Shown: one piece after another, positions 14,751-23,194 of the stretch
How positions within the stretch are numbered: the stretch's first letter is position 1
How the letters are laid out: each line of letters opens with the position of its first letter
NCBI RefSeq assembly: GCF_003402415.2
Contig: NZ_AP036014.1
Coordinates: forward strand, 3,286,001-3,350,000
Origin: Cupidesulfovibrio sp000226255
GTDB taxonomy: Bacteria; Desulfobacterota; Desulfovibrionia; Desulfovibrionales; Desulfovibrionaceae
Length of the DNA: 64,000 nucleotides
Direction: 5' to 3'
Program-made: the position numbers and the translations under genes
Notes under the pieces: model-generated
Databases searched by the model: none
Seen by the model: the letters and a program-made list of their open reading frames with translations, nothing else
Told to the model about the DNA's origin: nothing

Positions 14751-15641
14751 ATGAACATCAACGCACAGAGCCTTCAGGCGGCCTTTACCGGCTTCAAGGT
14801 CGTCTACCAGAACGCCTTCGCGGGCGTGAAGTCCGAGCACGAACGCATCGCCATGGTCGTGAACAGCTCGACGAAGCAGGAGACCTATCCCTTCCTGGGC
14901 AAGTCCACCGGCTTCCGCGAGTGGATCGGCGACCGCGTGATCCAGAACCTGAAGACCCACGACTTCACCATCAAGAACAAGTCGTTCGAGAACACGGTGG
15001 GCGTGGACCGCGACGACTTCGAAGACGACACCCTGGGCATCTACACGCCCTTCTTCGCCCAGCTCGGCCAGGACGCCGCTGAACATCCCTCGCGGTTGGT
15101 GTTCGGCCTGCTGGCGTCCGGGTTCACCGGCCGCTGCTACGACGGCCAGTACTTCTTCGACACCGACCACCCGGTGCTGGACGAAAACGGCAACGAGACC
15201 AGCGTCAGCAACTTCGGCGGCGGCACCGGGACCGCGTGGTACCTGCTGGACGTTACCCGTGCCATCAAGCCGCTGATCTTCCAGAAGCGGCGCGACTACA
15301 CCTTCGTGCGCATGGACCAGCCCACCGACGAGGCCGTGTTCACCCGCAAGGAATACCGCTACGGCGTCGATTGCCGGGTGAACGCCGGTTTCGGCCTGTG
15401 GCAGCTGGCCTATGCCAGCAAGCAGGACCTGACCACCGCCAACTACGCGGCGGCGCGCGAAGCCATGCAGGGCATGAAGGGCGACAAGGGCAGCCCGCTG
15501 GGCGTGAAGGCGTCGCTGCTTGTGGTGCCCACCACGCTGGAACAGCAGGCGCTGGAAGTGGTCAAGCGCGAACGCGAGGCCAGCGGGGCCACCAACGTCT
15601 ACCAGAACTCGGCGGACATCCTCGTTTCGCCGTGGCTGTAG
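14751..15641 (+). CDS. Major capsid protein, Mu T-like
   Basis: ATG 14751 has AGGAG upstream and gives 296 residues. The sequence has the Mu gpT pattern: INAQSLQAAFTGFKVVYQNA at the start, TKQETYPFLGKSTGFREWIG, TYNFKNKSFENTVGVDRDDF-like block (here FTIKNKSFENTVGVDRDDFE), GQYFFDTDHPV and NSADILVSPWL at the end. It builds the icosahedral head. Confidence 0.92.
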   Translation: MNINAQSLQAAFTGFKVVYQNAFAGVKSEHERIAMVVNSSTKQETYPFLGKSTGFREWIGDRVIQNLKTHDFTIKNKSFENTVGVDRDDFEDDTLGIYTPFFAQLGQDAAEHPSRLVFGLLASGFTGRCYDGQYFFDTDHPVLDENGNETSVSNFGGGTGTAWYLLDVTRAIKPLIFQKRRDYTFVRMDQPTDEAVFTRKEYRYGVDCRVNAGFGLWQLAYASKQDLTTANYAAAREAMQGMKGDKGSPLGVKASLLVVPTTLEQQALEVVKREREASGATNVYQNSADILVSPWL

Positions 15642-15651
15642 GGGGTGCCGC

Positions 15652-15987
15652 ATGCCGACCATGATCCGCATCACCTCGAAGCGTGACGGGTTCCGCCGGG
15701 CGGGCATGGCCCACAGCGGCACCCGCGACTACCCCGCCGGGACGTTTACCGACGAGCAGCTGGAAGCCCTGACCGGCGACCCCATGCTGGTTGTTGACGA
15801 GGTGGACGTTCCCGACCTGTCCGATGCCGAAGCCACCGACGCCGACGCCAAGCCCGCCAGCCCGGCCAAGGCCGCCAGGGGAGGCAAGGGCGGCAAGAGC
15901 GAGAACGACAAGGCCGACGCCGCCACCGGCTCGGGCGACGCCGCCCCCCAGAACACCGGCGACGCCCCCGCCAGCGGCGGCCAGTAA
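15652..15987 (+). CDS. Mu gp35-like / HI1506-related protein
   Basis: ATG 15652 follows GGGGGTG. The 111-residue protein has an N-terminal ~45-residue domain (IRITSKRDGFRRAGMAHSGT, then LEALTGDPMLVV) typical of HI1506/FluMu-type proteins found after the major capsid gene. The C-terminal half is a low-complexity Ala/Asp/Lys/Gly tail. The function is unknown; it may help head assembly. Confidence 0.75.
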   Translation: MPTMIRITSKRDGFRRAGMAHSGTRDYPAGTFTDEQLEALTGDPMLVVDEVDVPDLSDAEATDADAKPASPAKAARGGKGGKSENDKADAATGSGDAAPQNTGDAPASGGQ

Positions 15988-15999
15988 GGAGAGCGGGCG

Positions 16000-16413
16000 A
16001 TGTACGCGACCATCGGCGACATGGAAACGCGGTTCGGCCAGCAGGAGCTGGTGGAACTGACCGACACAGACCTGACCGGGGCCGTTGTCGAGGCCGTGGT
16101 GGAAACCGCCCTGGGCGACGCCACGGAGCTGATCAACGGCTATGTGGCGGCGCGCTACCGGGTGCCGCTGTCTCCCGTGCCCGACATGGTCCGCCGCTGG
16201 TGCTGCGACATCGCCCGCTTCTACCTGCACAAGGCGGGCGTGCCTGATGTGGTCAAGGCCGGGCACGAGTCTGCCTTGCAGGGCCTGCGCGATGTGGCGC
16301 GTGGCGTTGTGCAGTTGCAGGCCACCGGCGTGGAAACCCCCGGCGCATCCGGCGAAACGGTGCTGACCGTTGGTGGGCGCGTGTTCACCGACGGCAGCAT
16401 GCGGGGGTTCTGA
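16000..16413 (+). CDS. Head-tail connector protein, DUF1320 / Mu gp36-like
   Basis: This 137-residue protein matches the DUF1320 style: MYATIGDMETRFGQQELVEL, then VEAVVETALGDATELINGYV and ARFYLH. These proteins are adaptor components at the head-tail junction in Mu-like phages. The stop overlaps the start of the next gene by 1 nt. Confidence 0.85.
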   Translation: MYATIGDMETRFGQQELVELTDTDLTGAVVEAVVETALGDATELINGYVAARYRVPLSPVPDMVRRWCCDIARFYLHKAGVPDVVKAGHESALQGLRDVARGVVQLQATGVETPGASGETVLTVGGRVFTDGSMRGF

Positions 16414-16895
16414 TGGCTGGCGGCATGACCTTCACCGTCCGGCCCGGCGGGCTGGACGCCATCGAAAGCGCCCTGACAAGGCTGGCCGCCCGTGCGGACA
16501 ACCTGCTGCCCGCCATGGACGAGATAGGTTCGCAGATGTTGCAGCGCACGCAGCGCCGGTTTGAAGAACAGCAAGGGCCGGACGGCTCCGACTGGCCCGC
16601 GCTGTCGCCGGTGACGGTCAAGCGGCGCGGCGACGCCGGACCCATCCTGCGCATCTCGGGCGACCTGTACCGCAGCGTCTCCTACCGGCCCGGCCGCGAT
16701 CATGTGGAGTTGGGCACCAACTGGCCCTACGCGCGCGCCTTGCAGCTGGGGATATTGCGCGGCGCATCGGGCCGCACCCGGCGCGGCGGCCCCATTCCGT
16801 GGGGCACCATTCCGCCCCGGCCGTTCCTGGGCATCTCCGACGACGACGGCGCCGACGTGCTCGACATCATCCAACACTACCTGGAAGGGGCCTAG
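16413..16895 (+). CDS. Phage virion morphogenesis protein, Mu G-like tail completion
   Basis: This 160-residue protein has the virion morphogenesis pattern: MDEIGSQMLQRTQRRFEEQQ, GPDGSDWPALSPVT, ILRISGDLYRSVSY and a C-terminal IPPRPFLGISDDD. Mu gpG belongs here and is needed for tail completion or head-tail joining. It is translationally coupled to the gene before. Confidence 0.88.
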   Translation: MAGGMTFTVRPGGLDAIESALTRLAARADNLLPAMDEIGSQMLQRTQRRFEEQQGPDGSDWPALSPVTVKRRGDAGPILRISGDLYRSVSYRPGRDHVELGTNWPYARALQLGILRGASGRTRRGGPIPWGTIPPRPFLGISDDDGADVLDIIQHYLEGA

Positions 16896-16897
16896 CC

Positions 16898-17554
16898 ATG
16901 ATCTCCGCCATCGAAAACGCCATCATCGCCCGCCTCTCCTCTGCCCCCCGCGATGTGCTGGGCTACGGGCTGCGGCGCGTGGACAGCTATGGCGGCCAAC
17001 TGGAGGCCGAAGACGAACTGGCCAAGATCGCCAACGTGCTGCCCTGCGCCCTGGTTACCTGTACGGGGGTGGGCCGCGCCGACGACAACGGCAGCCACTA
17101 CACCGAGCGGGGCACCTTTGCCGTGCTGTGCGTTGCCCGGTCGCTGCGCAACGAGCAGGCCACCCGCCACGGCGGCAAGCCCGGCGAGGTCGGCACCCAC
17201 CAGATGCGCGATGACGTGCTGGCCCTGCTGTGCGGCCAGACGCTGGGCCTTGGCGAACACATTTCCCCGTTGGTGCCGCACGGCACCCGCATCCTGTTCA
17301 ACGGCAAGCTGCGCACGCAGGCCATTTCCGTCGTGTCCGTGGAGTTTGCCACCAACTGGAACCACCCGGTCCCGGCGGACGCACCCCAGGCGGCGCTGCC
17401 CGAAAACACGCAAGGGGCAACGACCCCCGCCGAGGCGGTGGCCAAGGCCGCAGGCATTACCGACTTCACGCTCTATGCCGGGGATTGGGGCGCGCCCGTG
17501 CCCCTCTTCGACGGCCAACCGCTCCGCGATGTCGTGGAGTTCCACCAGGAGTAA
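16898..17554 (+). CDS. Tail terminator candidate, DUF1834 / Mu gp37-like
   Basis: ATG 16898 lies 2 bp after the previous stop. The 218-residue protein starts MISAIENAIIARLSSA and has the DUF1834 order: RDVLGYGLRRVDSYGG, ERGTFAVLCVARSLRNEQA and LGLGEHISPLVPHGTR. Proteins of this family cap tail tubes in Mu-like phages. A C-terminal ~45 residues beyond the usual domain (DFTLYAGDWGAPVPLFDG) read like a separate short extension. Confidence 0.8.
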   Translation: MISAIENAIIARLSSAPRDVLGYGLRRVDSYGGQLEAEDELAKIANVLPCALVTCTGVGRADDNGSHYTERGTFAVLCVARSLRNEQATRHGGKPGEVGTHQMRDDVLALLCGQTLGLGEHISPLVPHGTRILFNGKLRTQAISVVSVEFATNWNHPVPADAPQAALPENTQGATTPAEAVAKAAGITDFTLYAGDWGAPVPLFDGQPLRDVVEFHQE

Positions 17555-17561
17555 CCCCCCC

Positions 17562-17804
17562 ATGACCACACAATCCGCACAGACCGCCAAGAACCGCGCT
17601 TCCAAAGTCCCCGTCCCCACGTTCGTCATCCGGCCCGCGCGGCCCGACGACATGGTGCGCGACCCCGAGACTCGCAAGCCCCTGGCGCAGGGTGGCGAAT
17701 CCAAGCCCCGCAACAGCCATTGGCTGCGCCGCCTGGCTGCCGGGGATGTCGTGGAGGTGACCGAAAGCGACACAGCACCGGCCAAGCCGGGCAAGAAGGA
17801 GTAG
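17562..17804 (+). CDS. DUF2635-like small protein, Mu gp38-like
   Basis: ATG 17562 gives 80 residues. The core (FVIRPARPDDMVRDPETRKP, then LAQGGESKPRNSHWLRRLAAGDV) is the DUF2635 pattern of small proteins that sit right before the tail sheath gene in Mu-like phages. The function is unknown. The next gene starts 3 bp after its stop. Confidence 0.8.
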   Translation: MTTQSAQTAKNRASKVPVPTFVIRPARPDDMVRDPETRKPLAQGGESKPRNSHWLRRLAAGDVVEVTESDTAPAKPGKKE

Positions 17805-17807
17805 CCC

Positions 17808-19283
17808 ATGACCATCAGCTTCTCGCAGATCCCGGTGACCATCCGCACGCCGGGCCAATACGCGGAGTTCGACAACTCGCTGGCCAACAAGGGCCTGGTG
17901 CGGGACATCACCCGCGTGCTGCTGCTGGGGCAGCGCCTGTCCACCGGTTCGGCCGAACCCCTCGTGCCCGTGCGGGTGCTGTCCGGCGACCATGCCGTGG
18001 CGCTGTTCGGTCGCGGCAGCATGCTGGCGGCCATGGCCTACGCCTTCAAGGAAGCCAACGAGGATTCCGACCTGTGGGCCGTGCCCGTGGCCGACAACGC
18101 CGCCGGTCAGGCCGCCACCGGCACCGTGACCATTGCCGGTACCGCCACGGCAGCTGGTACGCTGCTGCTCTACGTGGGCGGGGTGAAGGTGCAGGCCGCC
18201 GTGGCCGTGGGCGCTCTGGCCTCCGCCGTGGCCGCCGACCTTGCCGACGCGGTGGGCGAGATGCCCGACCTGCCGGTGACGGCGTCGGCCACCGGGGCCG
18301 TGGTCACGCTGACCGCCCGCCACAAGGGTGAGACCATGAACGCGCTGGACCTGCGCACCACCTACTGGCAGGGCGATGCCGTGCCCGCCGGGCTGACCGT
18401 GACCATCGCCGCCCCTTCCGGAATGTCGGGCGGCACCGGCAACCCCGACGTGACCACCGCCCTCGCCGCCCTGGGCGACGTGCAGTACCACCACGTGATC
18501 ACCCCGTGGACGGACACCGCCAACCTTGCCGCTCTGGAAGAGGAACTGGAGGACCGCTGGTCCGCCACCCGCCAGATAGAGGGGCAGGCGTGGGCGTCCG
18601 TTTCGGGCACGCACGCGGCGCTGGCCACCATCGGCAGCGCCCGCAATTCCGAAGTCATCTCCATCATGGGCGCGCAGCGCAGCCCCACGCCGCCGTGGCT
18701 GTGGGCGGCCGTTTACGGCGCGGTGGCGGCTTACCAGCTGGGCATCGACCCCGCCCGGCCGCTGCAAACCCTGGAGCTGCCCGGCATCCTCGCCCCGGCC
18801 GAGCCGGATCGGTTCACCCGCGCAGAGCGCAACCTGCTGCTGTACGACGGCGTCAGCACCTTCATGGTGGCCGTGGACGGCACCGTGTCCATCGAACGGG
18901 CCATCACCACCTACCAGGTGAACGCCTACAACCTGCCGGACCCCAGCTACCTGGACGTGGAAACGCTGGCCACCCTTTCGGTGCTGCGCAGCACGCTGCG
19001 CGCCCGCATCAGCCAGAAGTTTCCCCGGCACAAGCTGGCCGACGACGGCACCCGGTTCGGTGCCGGGCAGGCCATCGTCACGCCCAGCATCATCCGGGCC
19101 GAACTCATCGCCCTGGCCCGCGCCTGGGAAGAGCGCGGCTGGGTGGAAAACCTGACGGCGTTCAAGGATCAGCTGGTGGTGGAACGCAACGCCGACGATC
19201 CCACCCGCGTGGACGTCGTGCTGCCGCCCGACCTGGTCAACCAGTTGCGCGTGTTCGCCGCGCTGGTGCAGTTCCGCGTCTAA
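17808..19283 (+). CDS. Contractile tail sheath protein, Mu L-like
   Basis: This 491-residue protein has the Mu gpL signature: MTISFSQIPVTIRTPGQYAE at the N-terminus, RVLLLGQRL, and the C-terminal sheath fold with PSYLDVETLATLSVLRSTLR and ISQKFPRHKLADDGTRF. A beta-rich Ala/Val/Thr-rich insertion (residues ~95-190) forms the outer domain. It contracts to drive the tube through the envelope and shows that the phage is a myovirus. Confidence 0.92.
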   Translation: MTISFSQIPVTIRTPGQYAEFDNSLANKGLVRDITRVLLLGQRLSTGSAEPLVPVRVLSGDHAVALFGRGSMLAAMAYAFKEANEDSDLWAVPVADNAAGQAATGTVTIAGTATAAGTLLLYVGGVKVQAAVAVGALASAVAADLADAVGEMPDLPVTASATGAVVTLTARHKGETMNALDLRTTYWQGDAVPAGLTVTIAAPSGMSGGTGNPDVTTALAALGDVQYHHVITPWTDTANLAALEEELEDRWSATRQIEGQAWASVSGTHAALATIGSARNSEVISIMGAQRSPTPPWLWAAVYGAVAAYQLGIDPARPLQTLELPGILAPAEPDRFTRAERNLLLYDGVSTFMVAVDGTVSIERAITTYQVNAYNLPDPSYLDVETLATLSVLRSTLRARISQKFPRHKLADDGTRFGAGQAIVTPSIIRAELIALARAWEERGWVENLTAFKDQLVVERNADDPTRVDVVLPPDLVNQLRVFAALVQFRV

Positions 19284-19313
19284 CCCCACGCCCGCAACAC
19301 GCAGGAGAACGAC

Positions 19314-19670
19314 ATGTCTCAATATCTCGGAAGGGCGGTCATCGCCTACGACGGCAAGACGCTGGACACCCAGCGCTCGGCAAAACTCAACCTGGGCGGG
19401 CAGTCGCGCAAGCCGGTCATCGGCACCAACAGTGTGGGCTTTGCCGAAGAACTGGTGCCCGCCACCCTCGAATGCGAGGTGAACGTGACCAAGGACACCC
19501 CGGTGGAAGAAATCCGCAACATCACCAACGCCACGGTCACCTTCAGGGGCGACATCGGCCGCACCTGGGTGATCCGCGAGGCGTTCGTGGAGGACGTGCT
19601 GGAGCTGTCCGAGGGCGAAGGCGGCAAGATGAAGGTCAAACTCACCGGCAACCCCGCCGACGAAGCATAG
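19314..19670 (+). CDS. Tail tube protein, Mu M-like
   Basis: This 118-residue protein follows the sheath gene with GGAGAACG upstream. It has the tube-protein pattern of Mu gpM (AVIAYDGKTLDTQRSAKLNL, EELVPATLECEVNVTKDTPV and a C-terminal GGKMKVKLTGNPADEA). It forms the inner tail tube. Position between sheath and frameshifted chaperone agrees. Confidence 0.88.
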   Translation: MSQYLGRAVIAYDGKTLDTQRSAKLNLGGQSRKPVIGTNSVGFAEELVPATLECEVNVTKDTPVEEIRNITNATVTFRGDIGRTWVIREAFVEDVLELSEGEGGKMKVKLTGNPADEA

Positions 19671-19679
19671 GAAGGCACC

Positions 19680-20015
19680 ATGACCACGACCACCCAGCCC
19701 CGCGAACCCAAGGTGATCAGGCTGTCCCGCCCGCTCTTCGTGGGCGAGGCGAAGTACGAACAGCTGTCCATGCGCGAGCCCTTCGTGAAGGACCAACTGG
19801 CCGTGGACGAGCCCGGCCAGACCCAGGCGGAAATGGAAGTGCGCCTCATCGGGCGGCTGTGCGGCCTGGACACGGAAGCCCTGCGCGAACTGCCCGTGTG
19901 CGACTACGTGCAGTTGCAGCGGGCGCTGATGGGTTTCATCTCGCCCCAGGCGGCCGCATCCGCCGCGCCGCGCTCGAACTCGGACACGTCGCCGGATGGG
20001 GCAGGCACGAAATAG
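19680..20015 (+). CDS. Tail assembly chaperone, short form (Mu gp41-like)
   Basis: This 111-residue protein begins with Thr-rich MTTTTQPREPKVIRLSRP and has the TAC family pattern (EQLSMREPFVKDQLAVDEPG, then MEVRLIGRLCGLDTEALREL and YVQLQRALMGF). The last ~25 residues after codon 86 are replaced in the frameshifted long form. It should bind the tape measure protein during tail assembly. Confidence 0.85.
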   Translation: MTTTTQPREPKVIRLSRPLFVGEAKYEQLSMREPFVKDQLAVDEPGQTQAEMEVRLIGRLCGLDTEALRELPVCDYVQLQRALMGFISPQAAASAAPRSNSDTSPDGAGTK

Positions 20016-20095
20016 AGGACATGCGGGTATCCGAGTTCATCGCATACCACGCCGAGGCGCTGCGCCTGGCGCGGGACATCTCTGGAGAAGGATAG
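19680..20095 (+). CDS. Tail assembly chaperone, long form by -1 frameshift at GGGTTTC
   Basis: The heptamer G GGT TTC at 19931-19937 is in the zero frame and fits the X XXY YYZ rule. A -1 slip there joins codons 1-86 to a frame that stays open to 20095 and adds 52 residues, giving 138. The added part has the conserved-looking GWGRHEIEDMRVSEFIAYHA, typical of the second half of such chaperone pairs. Joining is 19680..19937 with 19937..20095. The tape measure gene starts 10 bp after its stop, as usual. Confidence 0.8.
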
Positions 20096-20104
20096 GAGGC
20101 TGAC

Positions 20105-21994
20105 GTGCTGGGTTCCGGCCAGATGGCGCTCAACATAATGATCGGGGCCGCTCTTTCGGGCGGCTTCCGGTCTTCCTTCAGCGGGGCGCGGTCGGAAATG
20201 ACCCGCCTTGCCGACGGTTCGACACGCCTGGGCGCTGCGCTGGATGCCACCGACCGCAAGATGCACGGCATGAGCGGCAGCGCCAACGACCTTCAGGGCA
20301 ACCTTGCCCAGGTGGGTCAGGCGGTGGCCTCGCTGGTGATGATCCGCAGCGCGGTGAACATGGCGGGTGACCTGGAACACCGGCTGGCCGCAACCGGCAT
20401 TACGGCAGACCTGACCGCAGCCGAGGTGCGCGAACTGCGCAACCGGCTGCGCGAACTGGCCGTGCCGGAATCCACCAATCAGTCGGTGGACCAGCTGGAA
20501 GGCGGGTTCAACAAGCTGGTCAGCGCGGGCATGGAGTCGGGCAAGGCGCAGACGGCGCTGTATTCCATCGGGCGCACTGCCACCGCCACCGGCGCTGCCA
20601 TCGACGACCTGTCTGCCACGGCTTTTGTCCTTGTCGACACCTTGAAGGTTGCGCCGGGCTCCCTCTCTGCCGAAATGGATCGTTTGGCTTACGCGGGCAA
20701 CAAGGGTGCATTCGAGCTGAAGGACATGGCACAGTACTTCCCCCAGCTTGGGGCAAGCGCGAAGATGCTTGGCCTACAGGGGAGTGAGGCCGTCGGGACT
20801 CTTGCCGCAGCTCTTCAGATTGCCAAGAAGGGGGCCGCAACACCTGGAGAAGCTGCCAACAACATGAGCAACTTCCTCAAAGCGCTGAACGCCCCGGACG
20901 TCTTGGCCAAAGCCAAAAAGGCCGGAATCAACATTGAGCGCATCATCAAGAAGTCCATGCAGCAGGGGGGCAACCCGCTGGAGGATGTGCTTGACGCTCT
21001 GCATAAGAAGCTAGGGACCAACCCGTTCAAGATTGCACGTATCTTTGGCGACGCGCAGGTTCAGAATTTCCTCAAGCCGGTGTTGGCTGATCTTGAGGAA
21101 ATGAAGGCCCTGAAGAACGACATCATGACGAAAAGCGGCGGAACCGTGGATAGCCAGTTCGCCACCATGATGGCGACGTACAACGAGAAGACCACGGCCT
21201 TCCGCGCCTCGGTCGAGAAGCTGGGCGATTCCGTGGGCCGTTCGTTCCTGGCACCGCTGGGTGCTGTTGTGTCCATGCTGACCCCGTTGGTGAACCTGCT
21301 TTCCGATGCTGCGGACACCTCGCCCACGTTCACCTTCACCCTGCTGGCCATGGGCGCGGCGCTGACCGTGCTGCCGCCCGCCATTGCCCTGCTCGGCATG
21401 GCCTGGCGGGTCATGTCCGCGTCCATGGTGGCCACGCCGATAGGAGCTGCCATTGCCCTGATCGGGCTGGGTGCGGCCTACCTCATTGATCACTGGACCC
21501 CGGTGCAGGAGTTCTTCAAGGGCATATGGGAACCCGTGAAGCCCTACTGGGACGCCTTTGTCGGCTGGGTCGGCGGCGTGTGGGAGAAGCTGCGGCCCAT
21601 GTTCGAGACGGTGGGCAAGTGGATGGGCATCGGCGCATCCGCCACCACAGGCACGCCCGCCACTCCGAAGGCTGGACCCGGCACCCAGGGCGCGGAGGCT
21701 CCCGGTGCAGCCGGGGGCAAGGTTGCCGCCCCCGGTTCCGCCGCCGGTGCGGGAAAGCCCGGCGCGCCCCTGCCGCGCATGGGCGCGGGGGCCGCTGCGG
21801 CAGAGGAACGCGGCGCGGCCGCCGGGGCGCGGGCCACCCAGCAGACCGACGCCCAGGGCAAGGGCGTGCTGCGCCATGTCATCGAGCTGACCGTGCGCGG
21901 GCTGCCTGCCGGGTCCAGCGTGGCCGCCCGATCCGACAGCCCCGGCGTCACCATCAACGCCCGCACCGGCCCGATGATGGCCGGGGCGAACTAG
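20105..21994 (+). CDS. Tail tape measure protein
   Basis: The start is GTG 20105, with a perfect AGGAGG five nt upstream. The 629-residue protein has an N-terminal helical region, a phage-tail tape measure core (GFNKLVSAGMESGKAQTALY, then AYAGNKGAFELKDMAQYFPQ), a hydrophobic segment at ~408-465 and a low-complexity Ala/Gly/Pro linker near 525-585. It sets the tail length. The part around 20590-21190 is visibly less G+C-rich than the rest. Confidence 0.9.
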   Translation: MLGSGQMALNIMIGAALSGGFRSSFSGARSEMTRLADGSTRLGAALDATDRKMHGMSGSANDLQGNLAQVGQAVASLVMIRSAVNMAGDLEHRLAATGITADLTAAEVRELRNRLRELAVPESTNQSVDQLEGGFNKLVSAGMESGKAQTALYSIGRTATATGAAIDDLSATAFVLVDTLKVAPGSLSAEMDRLAYAGNKGAFELKDMAQYFPQLGASAKMLGLQGSEAVGTLAAALQIAKKGAATPGEAANNMSNFLKALNAPDVLAKAKKAGINIERIIKKSMQQGGNPLEDVLDALHKKLGTNPFKIARIFGDAQVQNFLKPVLADLEEMKALKNDIMTKSGGTVDSQFATMMATYNEKTTAFRASVEKLGDSVGRSFLAPLGAVVSMLTPLVNLLSDAADTSPTFTFTLLAMGAALTVLPPAIALLGMAWRVMSASMVATPIGAAIALIGLGAAYLIDHWTPVQEFFKGIWEPVKPYWDAFVGWVGGVWEKLRPMFETVGKWMGIGASATTGTPATPKAGPGTQGAEAPGAAGGKVAAPGSAAGAGKPGAPLPRMGAGAAAAEERGAAAGARATQQTDAQGKGVLRHVIELTVRGLPAGSSVAARSDSPGVTINARTGPMMAGAN

Positions 21995-22006
21995 CGGGGT
22001 TCGGCC

Positions 22007-23194
22007 ATGGCGACGGAAAGCACCTGGCGCAAGGACATGCGCCCGGCATCGTTCCGGGGCGTGAAGTTCGAGGTGGCCACACGCGACTACGCGGGCGGCC
22101 GCCGGCTGGCCACGCACGAGTACCCCAAGCGCGACGAACCCACCAACGAGGACATGGGCCGCAAGGCTCGGCAGCTGTCGGTGGAGGCGTTCCAGTTCGG
22201 CCGGGAGTACCTGGGGCCGCGCAACCGCCTGCTGGAGGCGCTGGAGAAGGACGGCCCCGGCGAGTACGTGGACCCGTGGGGCCTCTCGCACACCGTGCGG
22301 GTGCGCCAGTTCACCGCATCCGAGCGGCTGGACATGGGTGGCTATGTCGCGTGGCGGCTGGACTTCGTGGAAGACACCGAGGGCGGCGGGCACACCAGCC
22401 GCACCGACACGGCCGCGCTGACATCGAACGCGGCCGATGATGCCGAGGACGCCTACGTGGCGGACTTTGCCGACCGGTTCGGCGTCATCGGGCCGGACCT
22501 TGTGCGGTCCGAGGCGCTGGAACAGGCGGAAGGCTGGATGGACCGCGCCGGTTCCGTTTCGTGGGGCACGCCTGCGGCCGCCCGGTCGCTGCTGAACCTG
22601 CGCCGCCAATCCACCGCACTGATGGACAAGCCCTCCTCGCTGGCCGACTCCATCCGCTCGACCATCAGCAGCCTGGTGGGGGGCGTCTCCACCGGCGGCA
22701 GCGGCGGCAACAGCCGCTACACGGCGGCGCGCGAGCTGGCAGCCATGGCCCCTGAACGCCCGCTGGTCACCTCCTCTTCCTCGCAGGCAACCGTCAACCA
22801 GGCGGCCTTGTCCGACCTGACGTCCGGGCTGTCCGTGGTGCAGGCCGCACGCGCCACCACCGACATGGAGTTCGAGGTGTACGAGGACGCCGTTGCCGTG
22901 CGCCAGCAGGTGGCCGCCGACCTGGACGAGGCCATGGCCACGGCGGCGGACCCCCTGTACGAGGCGTTGCACGCCCTGCGCACCGCCGTGGTGCGCGACA
23001 TCACCGTGCGCGGCGCGGACCTGGCCAGGCTGGACGATCTTACGCCCGGCGCGACGCTGCCCGCCCTGGTGGTGGCCTATGCCTATTACGGCAACGCCGC
23101 GCGCGAAACGGACGTGCTGTCCCGCAACCCCGTCATCCGGCACCCCGGCTTCGTGCCCGGCGGCAACACCCTGAAGGTGGTCCGCGATGAGTAG
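22007..23194 (+). CDS. Mu N-like DNA circularisation/tail protein (gp43-like)
   Basis: ATG 22007 gives 395 residues. The N-terminal ~110 residues have the DNA-circularisation-N pattern (WRKDMRPASFRGVKFEVATR, RLATHEYPKRDEP, LEALEKDGPGEYVDPWG). The rest is mostly helical with an Ala-rich middle. In Mu this is gpN, a baseplate/tail protein once thought to circularise DNA. Its stop overlaps the start of the next gene. Confidence 0.88.
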   Translation: MATESTWRKDMRPASFRGVKFEVATRDYAGGRRLATHEYPKRDEPTNEDMGRKARQLSVEAFQFGREYLGPRNRLLEALEKDGPGEYVDPWGLSHTVRVRQFTASERLDMGGYVAWRLDFVEDTEGGGHTSRTDTAALTSNAADDAEDAYVADFADRFGVIGPDLVRSEALEQAEGWMDRAGSVSWGTPAAARSLLNLRRQSTALMDKPSSLADSIRSTISSLVGGVSTGGSGGNSRYTAARELAAMAPERPLVTSSSSQATVNQAALSDLTSGLSVVQAARATTDMEFEVYEDAVAVRQQVAADLDEAMATAADPLYEALHALRTAVVRDITVRGADLARLDDLTPGATLPALVVAYAYYGNAARETDVLSRNPVIRHPGFVPGGNTLKVVRDE

